Source of the DNA: Sanguibacter suarezii NBRC 16159
GTDB lineage: Bacteria > Actinomycetota > Actinomycetes > Actinomycetales > Cellulomonadaceae
DNA length: 64,000 nucleotides
Assembly (NCBI RefSeq): GCF_001552735.1
Contig: NZ_BCRT01000016.1
Span: forward strand, 186,001-250,000
Direction of reading: 5' to 3'
The position numbers were made by a program, and so were the translations under genes. Positions 34,412 through 44,073 of this stretch are shown piece after piece (position 1 is the first letter of the stretch; each line of letters starts with the position of its first letter). The notes under the pieces were generated by a model. It was not told where the DNA came from and made no database searches. It saw only the letters and a list, made by a program, of their open reading frames with translations.

Positions 34412-36565
34412 TCAGCCGATCCCGGGGAGAAGTGAGGTGAGCAGGTCGATGAGCTTGATCCCGATGAAGGGGGCCACGAGGCCGCCGAGGCCGTAGACGA
34501 GGAGGTTTCGCCGCAGTAGCGCAGAGGCGGCCACCGGCCGGTAGGTCACGCCGCGCAGCGAGAGCGGGATGAGCGCGACGATGATGAGGGCGTTGAAGAT
34601 CACCGCGGACAGGATCGCCGACTCTGGGCTCGACAGGCGCATGATGTTGAGCACCTCGAGCTGGGGGAAGACCACCATGAACATCGCCGGCAAGATCGCG
34701 AAGTACTTCGCGATGTCGTTGGCGATCGAGAAGGTGGTCAGCGCGCCCCGGGTGATGAGCAGCTGCTTGCCGATCCGCACGATCTCGATGAGCTTGGTCG
34801 GGTCGGAGTCCAGGTCCACCATGTTCCCGGCCTCCTTGGCCACCGAGGTACCGGTGTTCATGGCCACCCCGACGTCGGCCTGGGCCAGAGCCGGGGCGTC
34901 GTTGGTGCCGTCCCCGGCCATCGCCACGAGTCGCCCGCCGGCCTGTTCGCGCCGGATGAGGGCGAGCTTGTCCTCCGGTGTCGCCTCGGCGAGCACGTCG
35001 TCGACGCCGGCCTCGGCGGCGATCGCCCGAGCGGTGATCGCGTTGTCTCCGGTGACCATGACGGTCCGGATCCCCATCGCGCGCAGCTCGTCGAAGCGTT
35101 CCCGCAGTCCCTCCTTGACCACGTCCTTGAGGTGGATCACCCCGAGCACCCGCGCCGGGGCGGTGCCCCGCTGCTCGGCGACGACGAGCGGGGTGCCGCC
35201 GGTCACGGACACACCGTCGACGAGGGTGTCCACCTCGTCGGGGACGGTGCCCCCGGTCGAGCGCACCCAGCGGGCGACGGCGCTCGTGGCGCCCTTGCGG
35301 ATGTGCAGGCCGTCGGCGCCGGGCAGGTCGATCCCGGACATCCGCGTGTGCGCGCTGAAGGCGACGAGCTCGGCGCCCGCGACGTCGGCATCGGTGGCGT
35401 CGGGGGCGTCGGTGCTGCTGAACCGCTCCTCGACCAGCGCCACCACGCTGCGCCCCTCAGGTGTCTCGTCGGCGAGGGAGGCCAGACGGGCCGCCTGGGC
35501 CAGCTCGGCCGCGGTGGAACCGGGGGCGACGAGCAGGTCGGTCGCCCGGCGGTTGCCGTAGGTGATCGTGCCGGTCTTGTCGAGCAGCAGGGTGTCGACG
35601 TCCCCGGCTGCCTCGACCGCCCGCCCGGACATCGCCAGGACGCCCCGCTGGACGAGGCGGTCCATCCCCGCGATGCCGATCGCGGAGAGCAGCGCCCCGA
35701 TCGTCGTCGGGATGAGGCACACGAGGAGAGCCACGAGCACGAGCAGGGACTGCGGGGACCCGGAGTAGATCGCGAAGGGCTGCAGCGTCACCACGGCCAG
35801 CAAGAAGATGATGGTCAACGAGGTGAGCAGGATGTTCAGGGCGATCTCGTTGGGGGTGCGCTGCCGCTCGGAGCCTTCGACGAGGGCGATCATCCGGTCG
35901 ACGAAGGTGGACCCGGCCGGTGCGGTGATCCGCACAGCGATGGTGTCCGAGAGCACGACGGTGCCTCCGGTCACCGAGGACCGGTCACCGCCGGACTCCC
36001 GGATCACCGGGGCTGACTCACCGGTGATGGCCGACTCGTCGACCGAGGCCGCGCCTTCCACGACGTCGCCGTCCCCGGGGATGGTCTCCCCCGCTCCCAC
36101 GAGCACGACGTCGCCGACGGCGAGGCTCGCGGAGGGCACCTCCTCGGTCGCCATCGTGGTGTAGCCGGCCTTCGTGGTCATGGTGGAGCCGCTCGCGACC
36201 ACCTTGTGCGCCGTCGTCTGGCGCTGCGTGGCGCGCAGGCTGGAGGCCTGCGCCTTGCCGCGGCTCTCGGCGATCGACTCCGCGAGGGTTGCGAAGACCA
36301 CCGTGGCCCACAGCCACACCGTGATGAGGGTGGCGAAGAGGGACGGGTCGGTGATGGCCAGCCCGGTGGTGAGCACGGCGCCGACCTCGACGACGAAGAG
36401 CACCGGGGAGGCGATCATCTCTCGAGGGTCGAGCTTGCGCAGCGCACCGGGCAGAGCCCCGCGGACTTGAGCCCAGCTGAGGGCAGAGCCGGTGCGCGGC
36501 GGGTGGGCAGGCGGGGTAGGCGGCTGAGGTGCTGCAGCGACGCTGGTCAGCGTGGGTGCGCTCAT
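34412..36565 (-). CDS. kdpB: Potassium-transporting P-type ATPase subunit KdpB
   Basis: 717 residues. P-type ATPase with phosphorylated Asp about 329 in [12 protein letters not shown], actuator motif [12 protein letters not shown], nucleotide-domain [31 protein letters not shown] and hinge [18 protein letters not shown]. It hydrolyses ATP to drive K+ uptake through KdpA. ATG at 36565 overlaps the kdpA stop by four bases. The first 35 residues are Pro/Ala-rich and precede the conserved [20 protein letters not shown]. Confidence 0.97.
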   Translation of the reverse strand: MSAPTLTSVAAAPQPPTPPAHPPRTGSALSWAQVRGALPGALRKLDPREMIASPVLFVVEVGAVLTTGLAITDPSLFATLITVWLWATVVFATLAESIAESRGKAQASSLRATQRQTTAHKVVASGSTMTTKAGYTTMATEEVPSASLAVGDVVLVGAGETIPGDGDVVEGAASVDESAITGESAPVIRESGGDRSSVTGGTVVLSDTIAVRITAPAGSTFVDRMIALVEGSERQRTPNEIALNILLTSLTIIFLLAVVTLQPFAIYSGSPQSLLVLVALLVCLIPTTIGALLSAIGIAGMDRLVQRGVLAMSGRAVEAAGDVDTLLLDKTGTITYGNRRATDLLVAPGSTAAELAQAARLASLADETPEGRSVVALVEERFSSTDAPDATDADVAGAELVAFSAHTRMSGIDLPGADGLHIRKGATSAVARWVRSTGGTVPDEVDTLVDGVSVTGGTPLVVAEQRGTAPARVLGVIHLKDVVKEGLRERFDELRAMGIRTVMVTGDNAITARAIAAEAGVDDVLAEATPEDKLALIRREQAGGRLVAMAGDGTNDAPALAQADVGVAMNTGTSVAKEAGNMVDLDSDPTKLIEIVRIGKQLLITRGALTTFSIANDIAKYFAILPAMFMVVFPQLEVLNIMRLSSPESAILSAVIFNALIIVALIPLSLRGVTYRPVAASALLRRNLLVYGLGGLVAPFIGIKLIDLLTSLLPGIG

Positions 36566-38226
36566 GACAGGGACTCCACAATCGGGCCGAGGGAGAGAAC
36601 AGGGATGAAGGTGAGGCCGACGACCACGACAGTCACCGCGGCGACCAGGCCGACGAACAGCGGCTGGTGGGTGGGCAAGGTGCCCACCGTGGCCGGTGTC
36701 GTGCGCTGGCTGGCGAAGCGGCCGGCGAGGGCGAGCACGAGGGCGATCGGGATGAAGCGCCCGGCGAGCATCGCCACGCCCAGCAGCGTGTTGTAGAAGG
36801 GGGTGGCCACGGTCAGCCCGGCGAAGGCTGAGCCGTTGTTGTTGCTCGCCGAGGCGAAGGCGTAGAGGACCTCGGACAGGCCGTGCGGGCCCATCTCCTG
36901 GATCCCCGCCTGCCCGGCGGGCGTCGCGACGGCGATCGCCGTGCCGACGAGCACGAGCAGCGGCATGGTGAGGATGTACAGGGCGACGAGGGTCATCTCC
37001 TGTCGCCCGATCTTCTTGCCGAGGTACTCGGGGGTGCGCCCGACCATGAGCCCGGCGACGAAGACCGCGACGATCGCGAGCATGAGCAGGCCGTAGAGGC
37101 CGGTGCCCACGCCGCCGGGGGCGACCTCACCGAGCAGCATGCCGAAGATCGCCACGCCGCCGCCGGGGGCGGTGAGGGAGTCGTGCATGGCGTTGACCGC
37201 ACCGGTCGAGGTGCCGGTGGTCGCCGCGGCGAAGAGCGCGGATCCCGCCGTGCCGAAGCGCAGCTCCTTGCCCTCGAGGGCTCCGCCGGCGGCCTGCGCC
37301 GCGAGGCCAGGACCAGACATCTCTGCCCAGGTGAGCAGCATGACGGCGGAGATCCACAGGGTCCCCATGACGCTGACGATGGCCCAGCCCTGGCGCCGGT
37401 CGCCGACCATGATGCCGAAGGTGCGCGGCAGGGTGAAGGGGATGACGAGGATGAGGAAGATCTCGATGAGGTTGCTCACCGGAGACGGGTTCTCGAAGGG
37501 GTGGGCTGAGTTCGCGTTGAAGAACCCGCCGCCGTTGGTGCCGAGCTCCTTGATGGCCTCCTGGGAGGCGACCGGGCCACCGAGCACGTGCTGCGTGGCT
37601 CCGTCGAGGGTCTGGACGGCGGTGTGAGCGTCGAAGTTCTGGATCACTCCCGTGGCGAGCAGGGCGAGCGCACCGATGAAGGCCATCGGCAGGAGCACGC
37701 GCACGCAGGTCCGGGTGAGGTCGGACCAGAAGTTGCCCAGGCGTCCGTCGGTCCCCGAGCGCTGGAAGCCGCGGATGAGCGCGATGGCCACCGAGATGCC
37801 CACCGCAGCGGAGACGAAGTTCTGGACGGCGAGGCCCACCATCTGCAGGAGGTGACCAGCCGCCGCCTCACCGGAGTACCACTGCCAGTTCGTGTTCGTC
37901 ACGAAGGAGACAGCGGTGTTCCACGCCCCCGCGGGGTCGAAGGGGCTCACGCCCAGGCTCATCGGCAGGTGCTGCTGCAGGCGACCGAGGGCGTAGAGCA
38001 CGAGGACCGAGGCCATCGAGAAGCCGAGCAGCGAGAAGAGGTACGAGGTCCACTTCTGCTCCGCGTCGGCGTCGACCCGCATGAGGCGGTAGCCGGCTCG
38101 CTCGACGCGCAGGTGGCGAGGGCTGGTGTAGACCCGGGCGAGGTAGGCGCCCAGGGGAAGGTGCACGGCGGCGAGCGCCGCCAGCAGGACGATGATCTGG
38201 CCGGCGGCCATCCAGGGCGCGCTCAC
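36562..38226 (-). CDS. kdpA: Potassium-transporting ATPase K+-binding subunit KdpA
   Basis: 554 residues, ten helices. The four selectivity-filter-like loops are recognisable in [51 protein letters not shown] and [13 protein letters not shown]. It forms the potassium channel of the Kdp pump. GTG start at 38226 overlaps the kdpF stop (GTGA). Length and motifs are normal for the family. Confidence 0.97.
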   Translation of the reverse strand: MSAPWMAAGQIIVLLAALAAVHLPLGAYLARVYTSPRHLRVERAGYRLMRVDADAEQKWTSYLFSLLGFSMASVLVLYALGRLQQHLPMSLGVSPFDPAGAWNTAVSFVTNTNWQWYSGEAAAGHLLQMVGLAVQNFVSAAVGISVAIALIRGFQRSGTDGRLGNFWSDLTRTCVRVLLPMAFIGALALLATGVIQNFDAHTAVQTLDGATQHVLGGPVASQEAIKELGTNGGGFFNANSAHPFENPSPVSNLIEIFLILVIPFTLPRTFGIMVGDRRQGWAIVSVMGTLWISAVMLLTWAEMSGPGLAAQAAGGALEGKELRFGTAGSALFAAATTGTSTGAVNAMHDSLTAPGGGVAIFGMLLGEVAPGGVGTGLYGLLMLAIVAVFVAGLMVGRTPEYLGKKIGRQEMTLVALYILTMPLLVLVGTAIAVATPAGQAGIQEMGPHGLSEVLYAFASASNNNGSAFAGLTVATPFYNTLLGVAMLAGRFIPIALVLALAGRFASQRTTPATVGTLPTHQPLFVGLVAAVTVVVVGLTFIPVLSLGPIVESLS

Positions 38227-38330
38227 GGTCGCCGCCCCTTTCCGGAGCCGGCGGAGCGGATCAGCTCGGCGAAGAGATAGACGAGCAGGGCGCCGGCGAC
38301 CACCAGGCCGACCCAGTCAGCGGCGCTCAT
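38223..38330 (-). CDS. kdpF: Potassium-transporting ATPase subunit KdpF
   Basis: 35 residues: [20 protein letters not shown], then [15 protein letters not shown]. One membrane helix with the KdpF pattern ([19 protein letters not shown]), normally a lipid-like stabiliser of KdpFABC. ATG at 38330 overlaps the preceding small gene by four bases (ATGA) and its stop overlaps the kdpA start. Confidence 0.88.
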   Translation of the reverse strand: MSAADWVGLVVAGALLVYLFAELIRSAGSGKGRRP

Positions 38331-38431
38331 GGCCGGTCCTGGGGCGCGTCGGTGTCGCCGAGGCGACGGGCGAGCACGGCGATCGCGGTGAAGGACGCGA
38401 TCGTGAGGAGGATGAAGGCCACGTCGGCCAT
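38327..38431 (-). CDS. Small membrane protein heading the kdp operon
   Basis: 34 residues starting MADVAFILLTIASFTAIAVL, one helix then a charged tail ([13 protein letters not shown]). ATG at 38431 is preferred because AGAAGG lies nine bases upstream; an in-frame ATG at 38440 is possible. The stop overlaps the kdpF start. Small MADV-type membrane proteins occur in this position in other actinobacterial kdp operons; function unknown. The four-base overlap indicates translational coupling to the pump. Confidence 0.65.
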   Translation of the reverse strand: MADVAFILLTIASFTAIAVLARRLGDTDAPQDRP

Positions 38432-38558
38432 GGGTGTCATGCCTTCTGACGTCGGGCGGCGTGGCGGTCGTCGTCTCCCTCGAGACGGCGCCGACGCCGG
38501 CGCACCTGTGGGTGTGCACCCTCAGGTCTACGCGTCCGTGACCTCGCCAGACGTGGTG

Positions 38559-38606
38559 TTGACGGCTTCTTGACAGCAGGGAGGCCAGCGTTGACGCAAC
38601 CCTGAC
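38559..38606. promoter_or_regulatory. Phased TTGAC repeats upstream of kdp, candidate KdpE sites
   Basis: TTGAC at 38559, 38570 and 38591 and CTGAC at 38602: spacings of 11, 21 and 11 bp put all four on one helical face. They lie about 130-175 bp upstream of the first kdp gene. OmpR-family regulators such as KdpE bind direct repeats with about 11-bp spacing. The rest of 38441-38558 shows no further clear element. Confidence 0.5.
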
Positions 38607-38610
38607 GAGG

Positions 38611-38645
38611 TGAGCCCCGGTGCGCAGGAGGCGCACCGGGGCTCA
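38611..38645. terminator. Strong hairpin terminator after the KDG kinase gene
   Basis: Perfect 15-bp stem TGAGCCCCGGTGCGC (38611-38625) with GCGCACCGGGGCTCA (38631-38645), loop AGGAG, 24 bases past the kinase stop. It insulates the kdp promoter region from leftward transcription. No T-tract, as is common in high-GC actinobacteria. Confidence 0.75.
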
Positions 38646-38668
38646 CGGGAGCTCACGACGGAGTGACG

Positions 38669-39790
38669 TCAGCGCTGGACGCGCGCGCTACCTCCGCCGG
38701 CGAGCTTGGCGACCTCGGCCAGGCTTGCGGTCGACGTGTCTCCCGGGGTGGTCATCGCGATGGCGCCGTGCGCGGCTCCGTACTCGACCGCCGAGGCGAT
38801 GTCGCCGATCTCCATGAGCCCGTAGGCCAGGCCCGAGGCGAAGGAGTCTCCGCCGCCCACCCGGTCGAGGATCTCCAGGTTCGCCCGGTGGGTCGCCTCG
38901 GCGAAGCCCTGCGTGCGGCTCCAGGCGATCGCGCCCCAGTCGTTGTCCGAGGCCGAGTGCACCCCGCGCATCGTGGTGCCGATGACCTGGAAGTTCGGGT
39001 AGGCCGCCGCGGCCTTCTCGATCATGGTGCGGAAGGCTGCGGTGTCCAGGTCGGTGAGGTTCTCGTCCACTCCCTCGATCTCGAAGCCGAGGCTCGCGGT
39101 GAAGTCCTCCTCGTTGCCGATCATGACGTCGACGTACTGGGCCAGGCGCTGGTTGACCTCCTGCGCGCGGGCCGATCCTCCGATCCCCTTCCACAGCGAG
39201 GGGCGGAAGTTGAGGTCGTAGGACACGACCGTGCCGTGCTCGCGGGCCGAGCGCATCGCGGCCTCGGCGACGTCGGCCGCGGACTCCGAGAGCGCGGCGA
39301 AGATGCCGCCGGTGTGCAGCCAACGCACTCCGCGCCGGCCGAAGAGGTCGTCCCAGTCGACGTCACCAGGCTGCATCTGGGCGATCGCGGTGTTGCCGCG
39401 GTCAGAGACCCCGACCGCCCCGCGCACACCGAAGCCGCGCTCGGTGAAGTTGAGGCCGTTGCGCACGGTGCGGCCGATGCCGTCGTACTCGACCCACTGG
39501 ATGTAGCTCGTGTCGAGGCCGCCGGTGAGGATGAAGTCCTCCACGAGCCGGCCGATCTCGTTGTCGGCGAGGGCGGTGACGATCGCCCCGCGCAGTCCGA
39601 AGCAGCGGCGCAGGCCACGGGCCACGTTGTACTCCCCGCCGCCCTCCCAGGCGTCGAAGGAGCGGGCGGTCTTGATCCGGCGCTCACCCGGGTCGAGGCG
39701 GAGCATGACCTCGCCGAGGGAGACGATGTCGAAGTCGCAGTCCGCGGCGGCCTTGACCTCGATGGCGCGGGACAGGTCGGTGGTGGTCAT
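38669..39790 (-). CDS. kdgK: 2-keto-3-deoxygluconate kinase, PfkB family
   Basis: 373 residues. PfkB sugar-kinase fold: N-terminal SLGEVMLRLDPGERRIKTAR, sugar-site GGGEYNVARGL, and C-terminal ATP/catalytic motif DRVGGGDSFASGLAYGL with the base Asp. It phosphorylates 2-keto-3-deoxygluconate (KDG) to KDPG with ATP. ATG at 39790, three bases after the KDPG aldolase stop, so the two form an operon carrying the last two steps from KDG to pyruvate and glyceraldehyde-3-phosphate. The substrate is inferred from the aldolase partner and the sequence type. Confidence 0.88.
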   Translation of the reverse strand: MTTTDLSRAIEVKAAADCDFDIVSLGEVMLRLDPGERRIKTARSFDAWEGGGEYNVARGLRRCFGLRGAIVTALADNEIGRLVEDFILTGGLDTSYIQWVEYDGIGRTVRNGLNFTERGFGVRGAVGVSDRGNTAIAQMQPGDVDWDDLFGRRGVRWLHTGGIFAALSESAADVAEAAMRSAREHGTVVSYDLNFRPSLWKGIGGSARAQEVNQRLAQYVDVMIGNEEDFTASLGFEIEGVDENLTDLDTAAFRTMIEKAAAAYPNFQVIGTTMRGVHSASDNDWGAIAWSRTQGFAEATHRANLEILDRVGGGDSFASGLAYGLMEIGDIASAVEYGAAHGAIAMTTPGDTSTASLAEVAKLAGGGSARVQR

Positions 39791-39793
39791 GGC

Positions 39794-40450
39794 TCAGGCT
39801 CCGATCGATGCGGTGGCGGGCGCCGCGAGCGCGACGGCCTCGGCGGTACGGCGGGTGATCTCCGCCCAGTCCTCGGCCTCGATGAGGGCGCGGTCCACCA
39901 TCCAGGACCCGCCCGCGGCCAGCACGGCCGGGATGGCGAGGTAGTCGCCCACGCTCGCAGCGCTGATGCCGCCGGTGGGGACGAAGCGCAGCCCCGGGAA
40001 GGGCGCGGAGAAGGCCTTGATCGCGGACGGCCCGCCGAGGGTCGCCGCAGGGAAGAACTTCACCGTGGACAGTCCCAGTGCGAGGGCGGTCATGATGTCC
40101 GACGGCGTCGCGATGCCCGGCAGGATCGGGATGCCGACGGCCTGGGCGCGCTGGACGACCTCGACGCTGAGGCCCGGGGAGACGAGGAACTGCGCGCCGG
40201 CTGCGACGGCGGAGTCGACCTGGTCGGGGCGCACGACGGTGCCGGCGCCGACGATGAGCTCGGGAAGCTCCTTGAGCGCGGTGAGCGCTGCCTGCGCACC
40301 GGCGGTGCGGTAGGTGACCTCGATGACGTCGAGGCCGCCGTCGAGCAGGGCCTTGCCGAGCGGGAGGGCGTGGTCGGGGTTGTCGATGACGACGACGGGG
40401 ACGATCCGGGCCGCTGCCAGGGCGTCGATGATCTGGTTCTCGGTTGACAT
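39794..40450 (-). CDS. eda: KDPG/KHG aldolase (Entner-Doudoroff)
   Basis: 218 residues. Class I aldolase with Schiff-base Lys131 in LSTVKFFPAATLGG, Glu in DVIEVTYRTAGA, and FVPTGGISAASVGDYLA. It splits 2-keto-3-deoxy-6-phosphogluconate into pyruvate and glyceraldehyde-3-phosphate. ATG at 40450 gives the usual length; an in-frame ATG at 40462 is an alternative. It is divergent from an IclR regulator that probably controls it together with the kinase. Confidence 0.93.
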   Translation of the reverse strand: MSTENQIIDALAAARIVPVVVIDNPDHALPLGKALLDGGLDVIEVTYRTAGAQAALTALKELPELIVGAGTVVRPDQVDSAVAAGAQFLVSPGLSVEVVQRAQAVGIPILPGIATPSDIMTALALGLSTVKFFPAATLGGPSAIKAFSAPFPGLRFVPTGGISAASVGDYLAIPAVLAAGGSWMVDRALIEAEDWAEITRRTAEAVALAAPATASIGA

Positions 40451-40473
40451 GACCGCCTGCATCTCTGCTAGAG

Positions 40474-40509
40474 TTTCGTTATAGTGAACGCACGTTGCTG
40501 GTTGCGAAA
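40474..40509. promoter_or_regulatory. Divergent promoter/operator region of eda and the IclR gene
   Basis: TATAAC on the minus strand (40478-40483) is a good -10 box for eda, placing its start near 40471. TTTCG (40474-40478) and CGAAA (40505-40509) form inverted arms, and CTCTGCTA (40463-40470) is nearly mirrored by CTTTGCTA on the other strand (40515-40522). This is the likely IclR operator zone. Confidence 0.45.
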
Positions 40510-40533
40510 TCACCATAGCAAAGGACCTCCCCG

Positions 40534-41328
40534 ATGAACACCACCGAGAGCCCCACCTCCCCCATGGGCAGCGTGGACAAGGCGCTGCTCGCTCTGCAGG
40601 AGCTCAGCGCCGCCGGGCCGGCCGGCGTGGCGCTCGCCCCCCTCGCCGAGACCCTCGGCCTGAACAAGACCTCCTTGCACCGGACCTTGGCCGCCCTGCG
40701 CTTCCGCGGCTTCGCCGACCAGGACCCGGCCACCGGCAACTACGTGCTCGGCGCCGCCGCCGCGGCCCTGTCCTCGGCCTTCTTCTCCCACGAGAACCTG
40801 CCGCGCCTGCTGCAGAACGCCCTCGTGGCGCTGTGCGCGCGGGCCGACGAGCTGGTGCACCTCGGTGTGCTCTCGGGCGCGGAGATCCTCTACCTCGACA
40901 AGGTCGAGCCGGCGCGCCCGGTCCGGGTGTGGTCGGCCGTGGGGCGGCGCCAGCCGGCCGCGACCACCGCGCTGGGCCGCGCCCTGCTCTCCCAGCGTCA
41001 GGTCGATCCCACGACCTTGGCCTGGTACGCCGGGGACCACCTGCCCCCGGACCGCCTCGCCGAGATCCTGGAGACCGCACGCGAGCGCGGCTACGCCACC
41101 GAGACCGAGGAGAACGAGGCGGGGATCAGCTGCCTGGCCGTCCCGGTCCTGCGCGACGGCGCCCCGGTCGCCGCGGTGAGCATCACCGCCCCCTCGGACC
41201 GGATGACCGCGGACCGGCGCGCCGAGCTCACCCGGATCATCGCCACGGACCTGCCCGCGCTGCTGCCGGTCGGCGTCGAGCTGCCGGCCGCCCTGGCCGC
41301 ACCGCCCTCATCTGCGCAGTTGCCCTAG
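40534..41328 (+). CDS. IclR family transcriptional regulator
   Basis: 264 residues. Winged HTH (SVDKALLALQELSAAGPAGV, then LAETLGLNKTSLHRTLAALR), followed by the IclR effector domain with LYLDKVEPARPVRVWSAVGR, TTALGRALLS and EENEAGISCLAVPV. Divergent from eda-kdgK; likely a KdgR-like regulator that responds to KDG or KDPG, by analogy with proteobacterial KdgR and by context. ATG at 40534 with AAGGAC upstream. Confidence 0.9.
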   Translation: MNTTESPTSPMGSVDKALLALQELSAAGPAGVALAPLAETLGLNKTSLHRTLAALRFRGFADQDPATGNYVLGAAAAALSSAFFSHENLPRLLQNALVALCARADELVHLGVLSGAEILYLDKVEPARPVRVWSAVGRRQPAATTALGRALLSQRQVDPTTLAWYAGDHLPPDRLAEILETARERGYATETEENEAGISCLAVPVLRDGAPVAAVSITAPSDRMTADRRAELTRIIATDLPALLPVGVELPAALAAPPSSAQLP

Positions 41329-41382
41329 GCTAGGGGCAGCCCGCACACGGCACGTACCCAGACAGGCAGGGAGCAAGGCACC

Positions 41383-41763
41383 ATGACGGTTCTCGTGGCT
41401 TACAACGAATCACCGCAGGGCGAGGCCGCCTTCGCCGCCGCAGCCGACGAGGCCCGCCGCCGCAGCACCTCCCTGACGGTGCTCGTCCTCACCCCGCAGC
41501 CGGAGACCTCACCAGTCCCCGCCCACCTGGCCGGCCTCGTCGAGACCGCCGGGGCGGGCGTCATCGTCGACATCGCCTTCCGCAGCGACAAGATCGACGT
41601 GGCCGACGCCATCCTCGACCACGCCGAGCGCACCGACGCCGAGATCATCGTCATCGGCTCGCGCAAGCGCTCCGCCGTGGGCAAGTTCCTGCTCGGCTCC
41701 ACCACCCAGCGCGTCCTGCTCGACGCCGCCGTCCCCGTCCTGGTCATCAAGGCCGCGGACTAG
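41383..41763 (+). CDS. Universal stress protein (UspA family)
   Basis: 126 residues, a single Usp domain. Starts TVLVAYNESPQGEAAFAAAA and ends with the ATP-binding motif GSRKRSAVGKFLLGSTTQRV and VPVLVIKAAD, fitting the G-2x-G-9x-G-(S/T) pattern; the first Gly is followed by Ser-Arg-Lys. Probable ATP-binding stress protein. It is somewhat shorter than the usual 140-150. Its TAG stop overlaps that of the convergent gene within a shared CTAG. Confidence 0.88.
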   Translation: MTVLVAYNESPQGEAAFAAAADEARRRSTSLTVLVLTPQPETSPVPAHLAGLVETAGAGVIVDIAFRSDKIDVADAILDHAERTDAEIIVIGSRKRSAVGKFLLGSTTQRVLLDAAVPVLVIKAAD

Positions 41764-43985
41764 CCGATCACCGTCCGTCCGGCGCCTTCGCGCAGGGAGG
41801 ACTCCGTCAGGTCGGTCATGGCGCCGACCAGCCGCGCCGGGCTGCCCGCCTCGTTGAGGACGGTCACGGCCCGGCACAGCATCCATCGGTAGGTGCCGCT
41901 CGCGTCCAGGACGCGCTGCTCGAGGGTGAAGGGCTCGTCGACCCCGGCGAGCTGGGCCGCGATCGCCATGGACAGCTCGTCCCGGTCGTCCGGGTGCACC
42001 CGCCCGGTCCACTCCTCCAGGGTCGAGCCGATGTCCGCCTCGGCGTACCCCAGGGCAGACTTCCACCGCGGTGAGAAGTACACAGCCCCGCTGAGCACGT
42101 CCCAGTCCCAGACGCCGTCGGAGACCGCCCCGGCCGCGAGCATGTAGCGCTCCTCGCTGGCACGGAAGTCGTCGGCGAGGCGACGCTCCCGCTCGGCGGC
42201 GACCTGCAGCGCCGTGCGCTGCTCCCGCAACGAGCCCACCATCCGCTCGTGGTCGAGGGCCACGGCGAGCATCGCCGCCCAGTGGTTGTACTTGTCCCGG
42301 GAGCTCGTCGACCGTGTGTCGACCGGGCCGCCGATCGTCAGGTAGCCCCAGTCGCTGTCGGCGTAGGTCACCGGGATGACGAAGGTCAGGTCCGGGCGTG
42401 CGCTCCCGGCTGCCCGGGTCAGGGCAGCCGGCGGGAACTCCCGCTCGGAGAAGGACATCCCGGCGAGCCGGCTCCCGGTGGCCCCCACGTCCCGGGTCCC
42501 CACGACCTCCAGCTGGCGGTCCCCGCTCGGCGTCCGCCGGCCGGTCCACAGCGCGAGCGACGCCGGCCCGCGGTGGGCGCTGGGCAACCAGCTCAGCGTC
42601 CGCGGGCTCGCTCCACCCGGACGCATGAGCTCGAGGTCGATCTCGTACTGGGTGATCAGGGTCTGCTCGAGCCCGCCCGAGCGGGCCAGCAGCGCCCGCG
42701 TGCACCCCTTGGTCAGCGCGACCGTGATCCCGGTGACCGCCGAGCGCAACGCGCTCGCGTGGGAGGGCGAGGCCGGCGGCAGCTCGGCGCCGGCCTCCGT
42801 CTCGAGCGCCCGCAGCACCACGAGCAGCTGCTCGAGGGCCTCGGGGTGCGGGTTGAGCGCGGCCGTGGCGTCCGCGAGCCGGTTGAGCACCACGCTGGGC
42901 GGGACGACGGCACGCTGAGCAGCGGTGACCATGAGCTCGACGATGGTGCGGACCCATGATCGGGCGTCCAGGGAGGCGGGGCGCTCGGCTCCGGAGCCAA
43001 GGAACACCGCACGGGTGAGCTCACTGAGCTGGGCCGCTGCCGAGCCGGACGGCAGCGGCGCGCGGCTGCCGCTGCCGTCGACGAGCAGACCAGCGTGCGC
43101 CGACGTCAGGCAGCCGCACGACTCCCGCGCCACCAGGGTCGTCTGGCTCAGGTGCGTGCCCGCTCCCACGTCCTGCCCGCTCAGCTGGGCGAGCAGCAGC
43201 GTGACCGCGAGCTCTCCCACCCGGTCGTGGTGGGGGTCCACGCTGGACAGCCGCGGCCTGGCGCGCGCACCGTTGTCGCTGTGGTCGAAGCCGATCACCG
43301 CATGGTCGGCCGGGACGGACAGGCCGCGCGTGCGCAGCATCCGCATGAAGCCGAGGGCGTTGCGGTCGGTCGCGGCGATCGTGGCGGTCGTGGGCATCCC
43401 CCGCTCGAGCAGCTCGGTCGCCGCGGCCGAGCCGCTCACCTCCTGGTTGTCGCTCGTGGTGAGGATCCAGCTGTCCTGGGTCTCGATGCCGTTGGCCTGC
43501 ATCGCCGACCGGTAGGCCTCGTAGCGCTCACGGATGTCGAGCTGCTGCGGGTTGCCCAAGAACCCGATCCGGGTGTGCCCATGAGAGACGAGGTGCTCGA
43601 CGGCGGCCCGCAGGCCGCCGCGGTTGTCCGGGGTCACCACGGGGGCGCGCAGCCCGGCCTCATGCTCGCTGACCACCACGAGCGGCTTGGCCGAGGCGTC
43701 GAGCTCACGCAGGGTGTCCCGGTCGACGGCGGAGGTGATGACGATGAAGCCGTCGAGGGCGTCCATCCCGGCCGGCACCTCGACCCGGGACCGGTCCGGG
43801 AACCGCTCGCGGTCCAGGTCCGCCGCGTAGGTCTGGATGGCAACCACCTGGTGACCGCCGGAGCGGGCAGCCCGGGCGATGCCCGACAACAGCTTGCCGA
43901 AGTAGAAACCTCCGACGACTGGCGAGAGCACCCCGATCGTGAACGGCCCCGCTCCAGCGCCACGTGCACCTGCGGTTGTCGTCAT
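41760..43985 (-). CDS. LacI-type sugar-binding sensor fused to a PAS domain, no DNA-binding or output domain
   Basis: 741 residues. Residues about 15-290: a LacI/GalR-type periplasmic-binding domain (TIGVLSPVVGGFYFGKLLSG, FLGNPQQLDIRERYEAYRSA, HAVIGFDHSDNG) with no HTH in front. A middle region of about 300 residues is helical and GAF-like. Residues about 610-735: a PAS domain with PAC (EERYMLAAGAVSDGVWDWDV, TGRVHPDDRDELSMA). In related actinobacterial proteins this arrangement usually continues into GGDEF/EAL; here the gene stops after PAS. No signal peptide, so it is a cytoplasmic sugar sensor. The way it signals is unclear. It is divergent from the LacI gene at 44074. Confidence 0.8.
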   Translation of the reverse strand: MTTTAGARGAGAGPFTIGVLSPVVGGFYFGKLLSGIARAARSGGHQVVAIQTYAADLDRERFPDRSRVEVPAGMDALDGFIVITSAVDRDTLRELDASAKPLVVVSEHEAGLRAPVVTPDNRGGLRAAVEHLVSHGHTRIGFLGNPQQLDIRERYEAYRSAMQANGIETQDSWILTTSDNQEVSGSAAATELLERGMPTTATIAATDRNALGFMRMLRTRGLSVPADHAVIGFDHSDNGARARPRLSSVDPHHDRVGELAVTLLLAQLSGQDVGAGTHLSQTTLVARESCGCLTSAHAGLLVDGSGSRAPLPSGSAAAQLSELTRAVFLGSGAERPASLDARSWVRTIVELMVTAAQRAVVPPSVVLNRLADATAALNPHPEALEQLLVVLRALETEAGAELPPASPSHASALRSAVTGITVALTKGCTRALLARSGGLEQTLITQYEIDLELMRPGGASPRTLSWLPSAHRGPASLALWTGRRTPSGDRQLEVVGTRDVGATGSRLAGMSFSEREFPPAALTRAAGSARPDLTFVIPVTYADSDWGYLTIGGPVDTRSTSSRDKYNHWAAMLAVALDHERMVGSLREQRTALQVAAERERRLADDFRASEERYMLAAGAVSDGVWDWDVLSGAVYFSPRWKSALGYAEADIGSTLEEWTGRVHPDDRDELSMAIAAQLAGVDEPFTLEQRVLDASGTYRWMLCRAVTVLNEAGSPARLVGAMTDLTESSLREGAGRTVIG

Positions 43986-44073
43986 GGAACCAGCACCATC
44001 ATTGACCTACCTCGCCCCTTCGGTGGAGTCGAGCAGATGCGCGCACGCGCTCCGTCGAGCATGCTGTGGTCTC

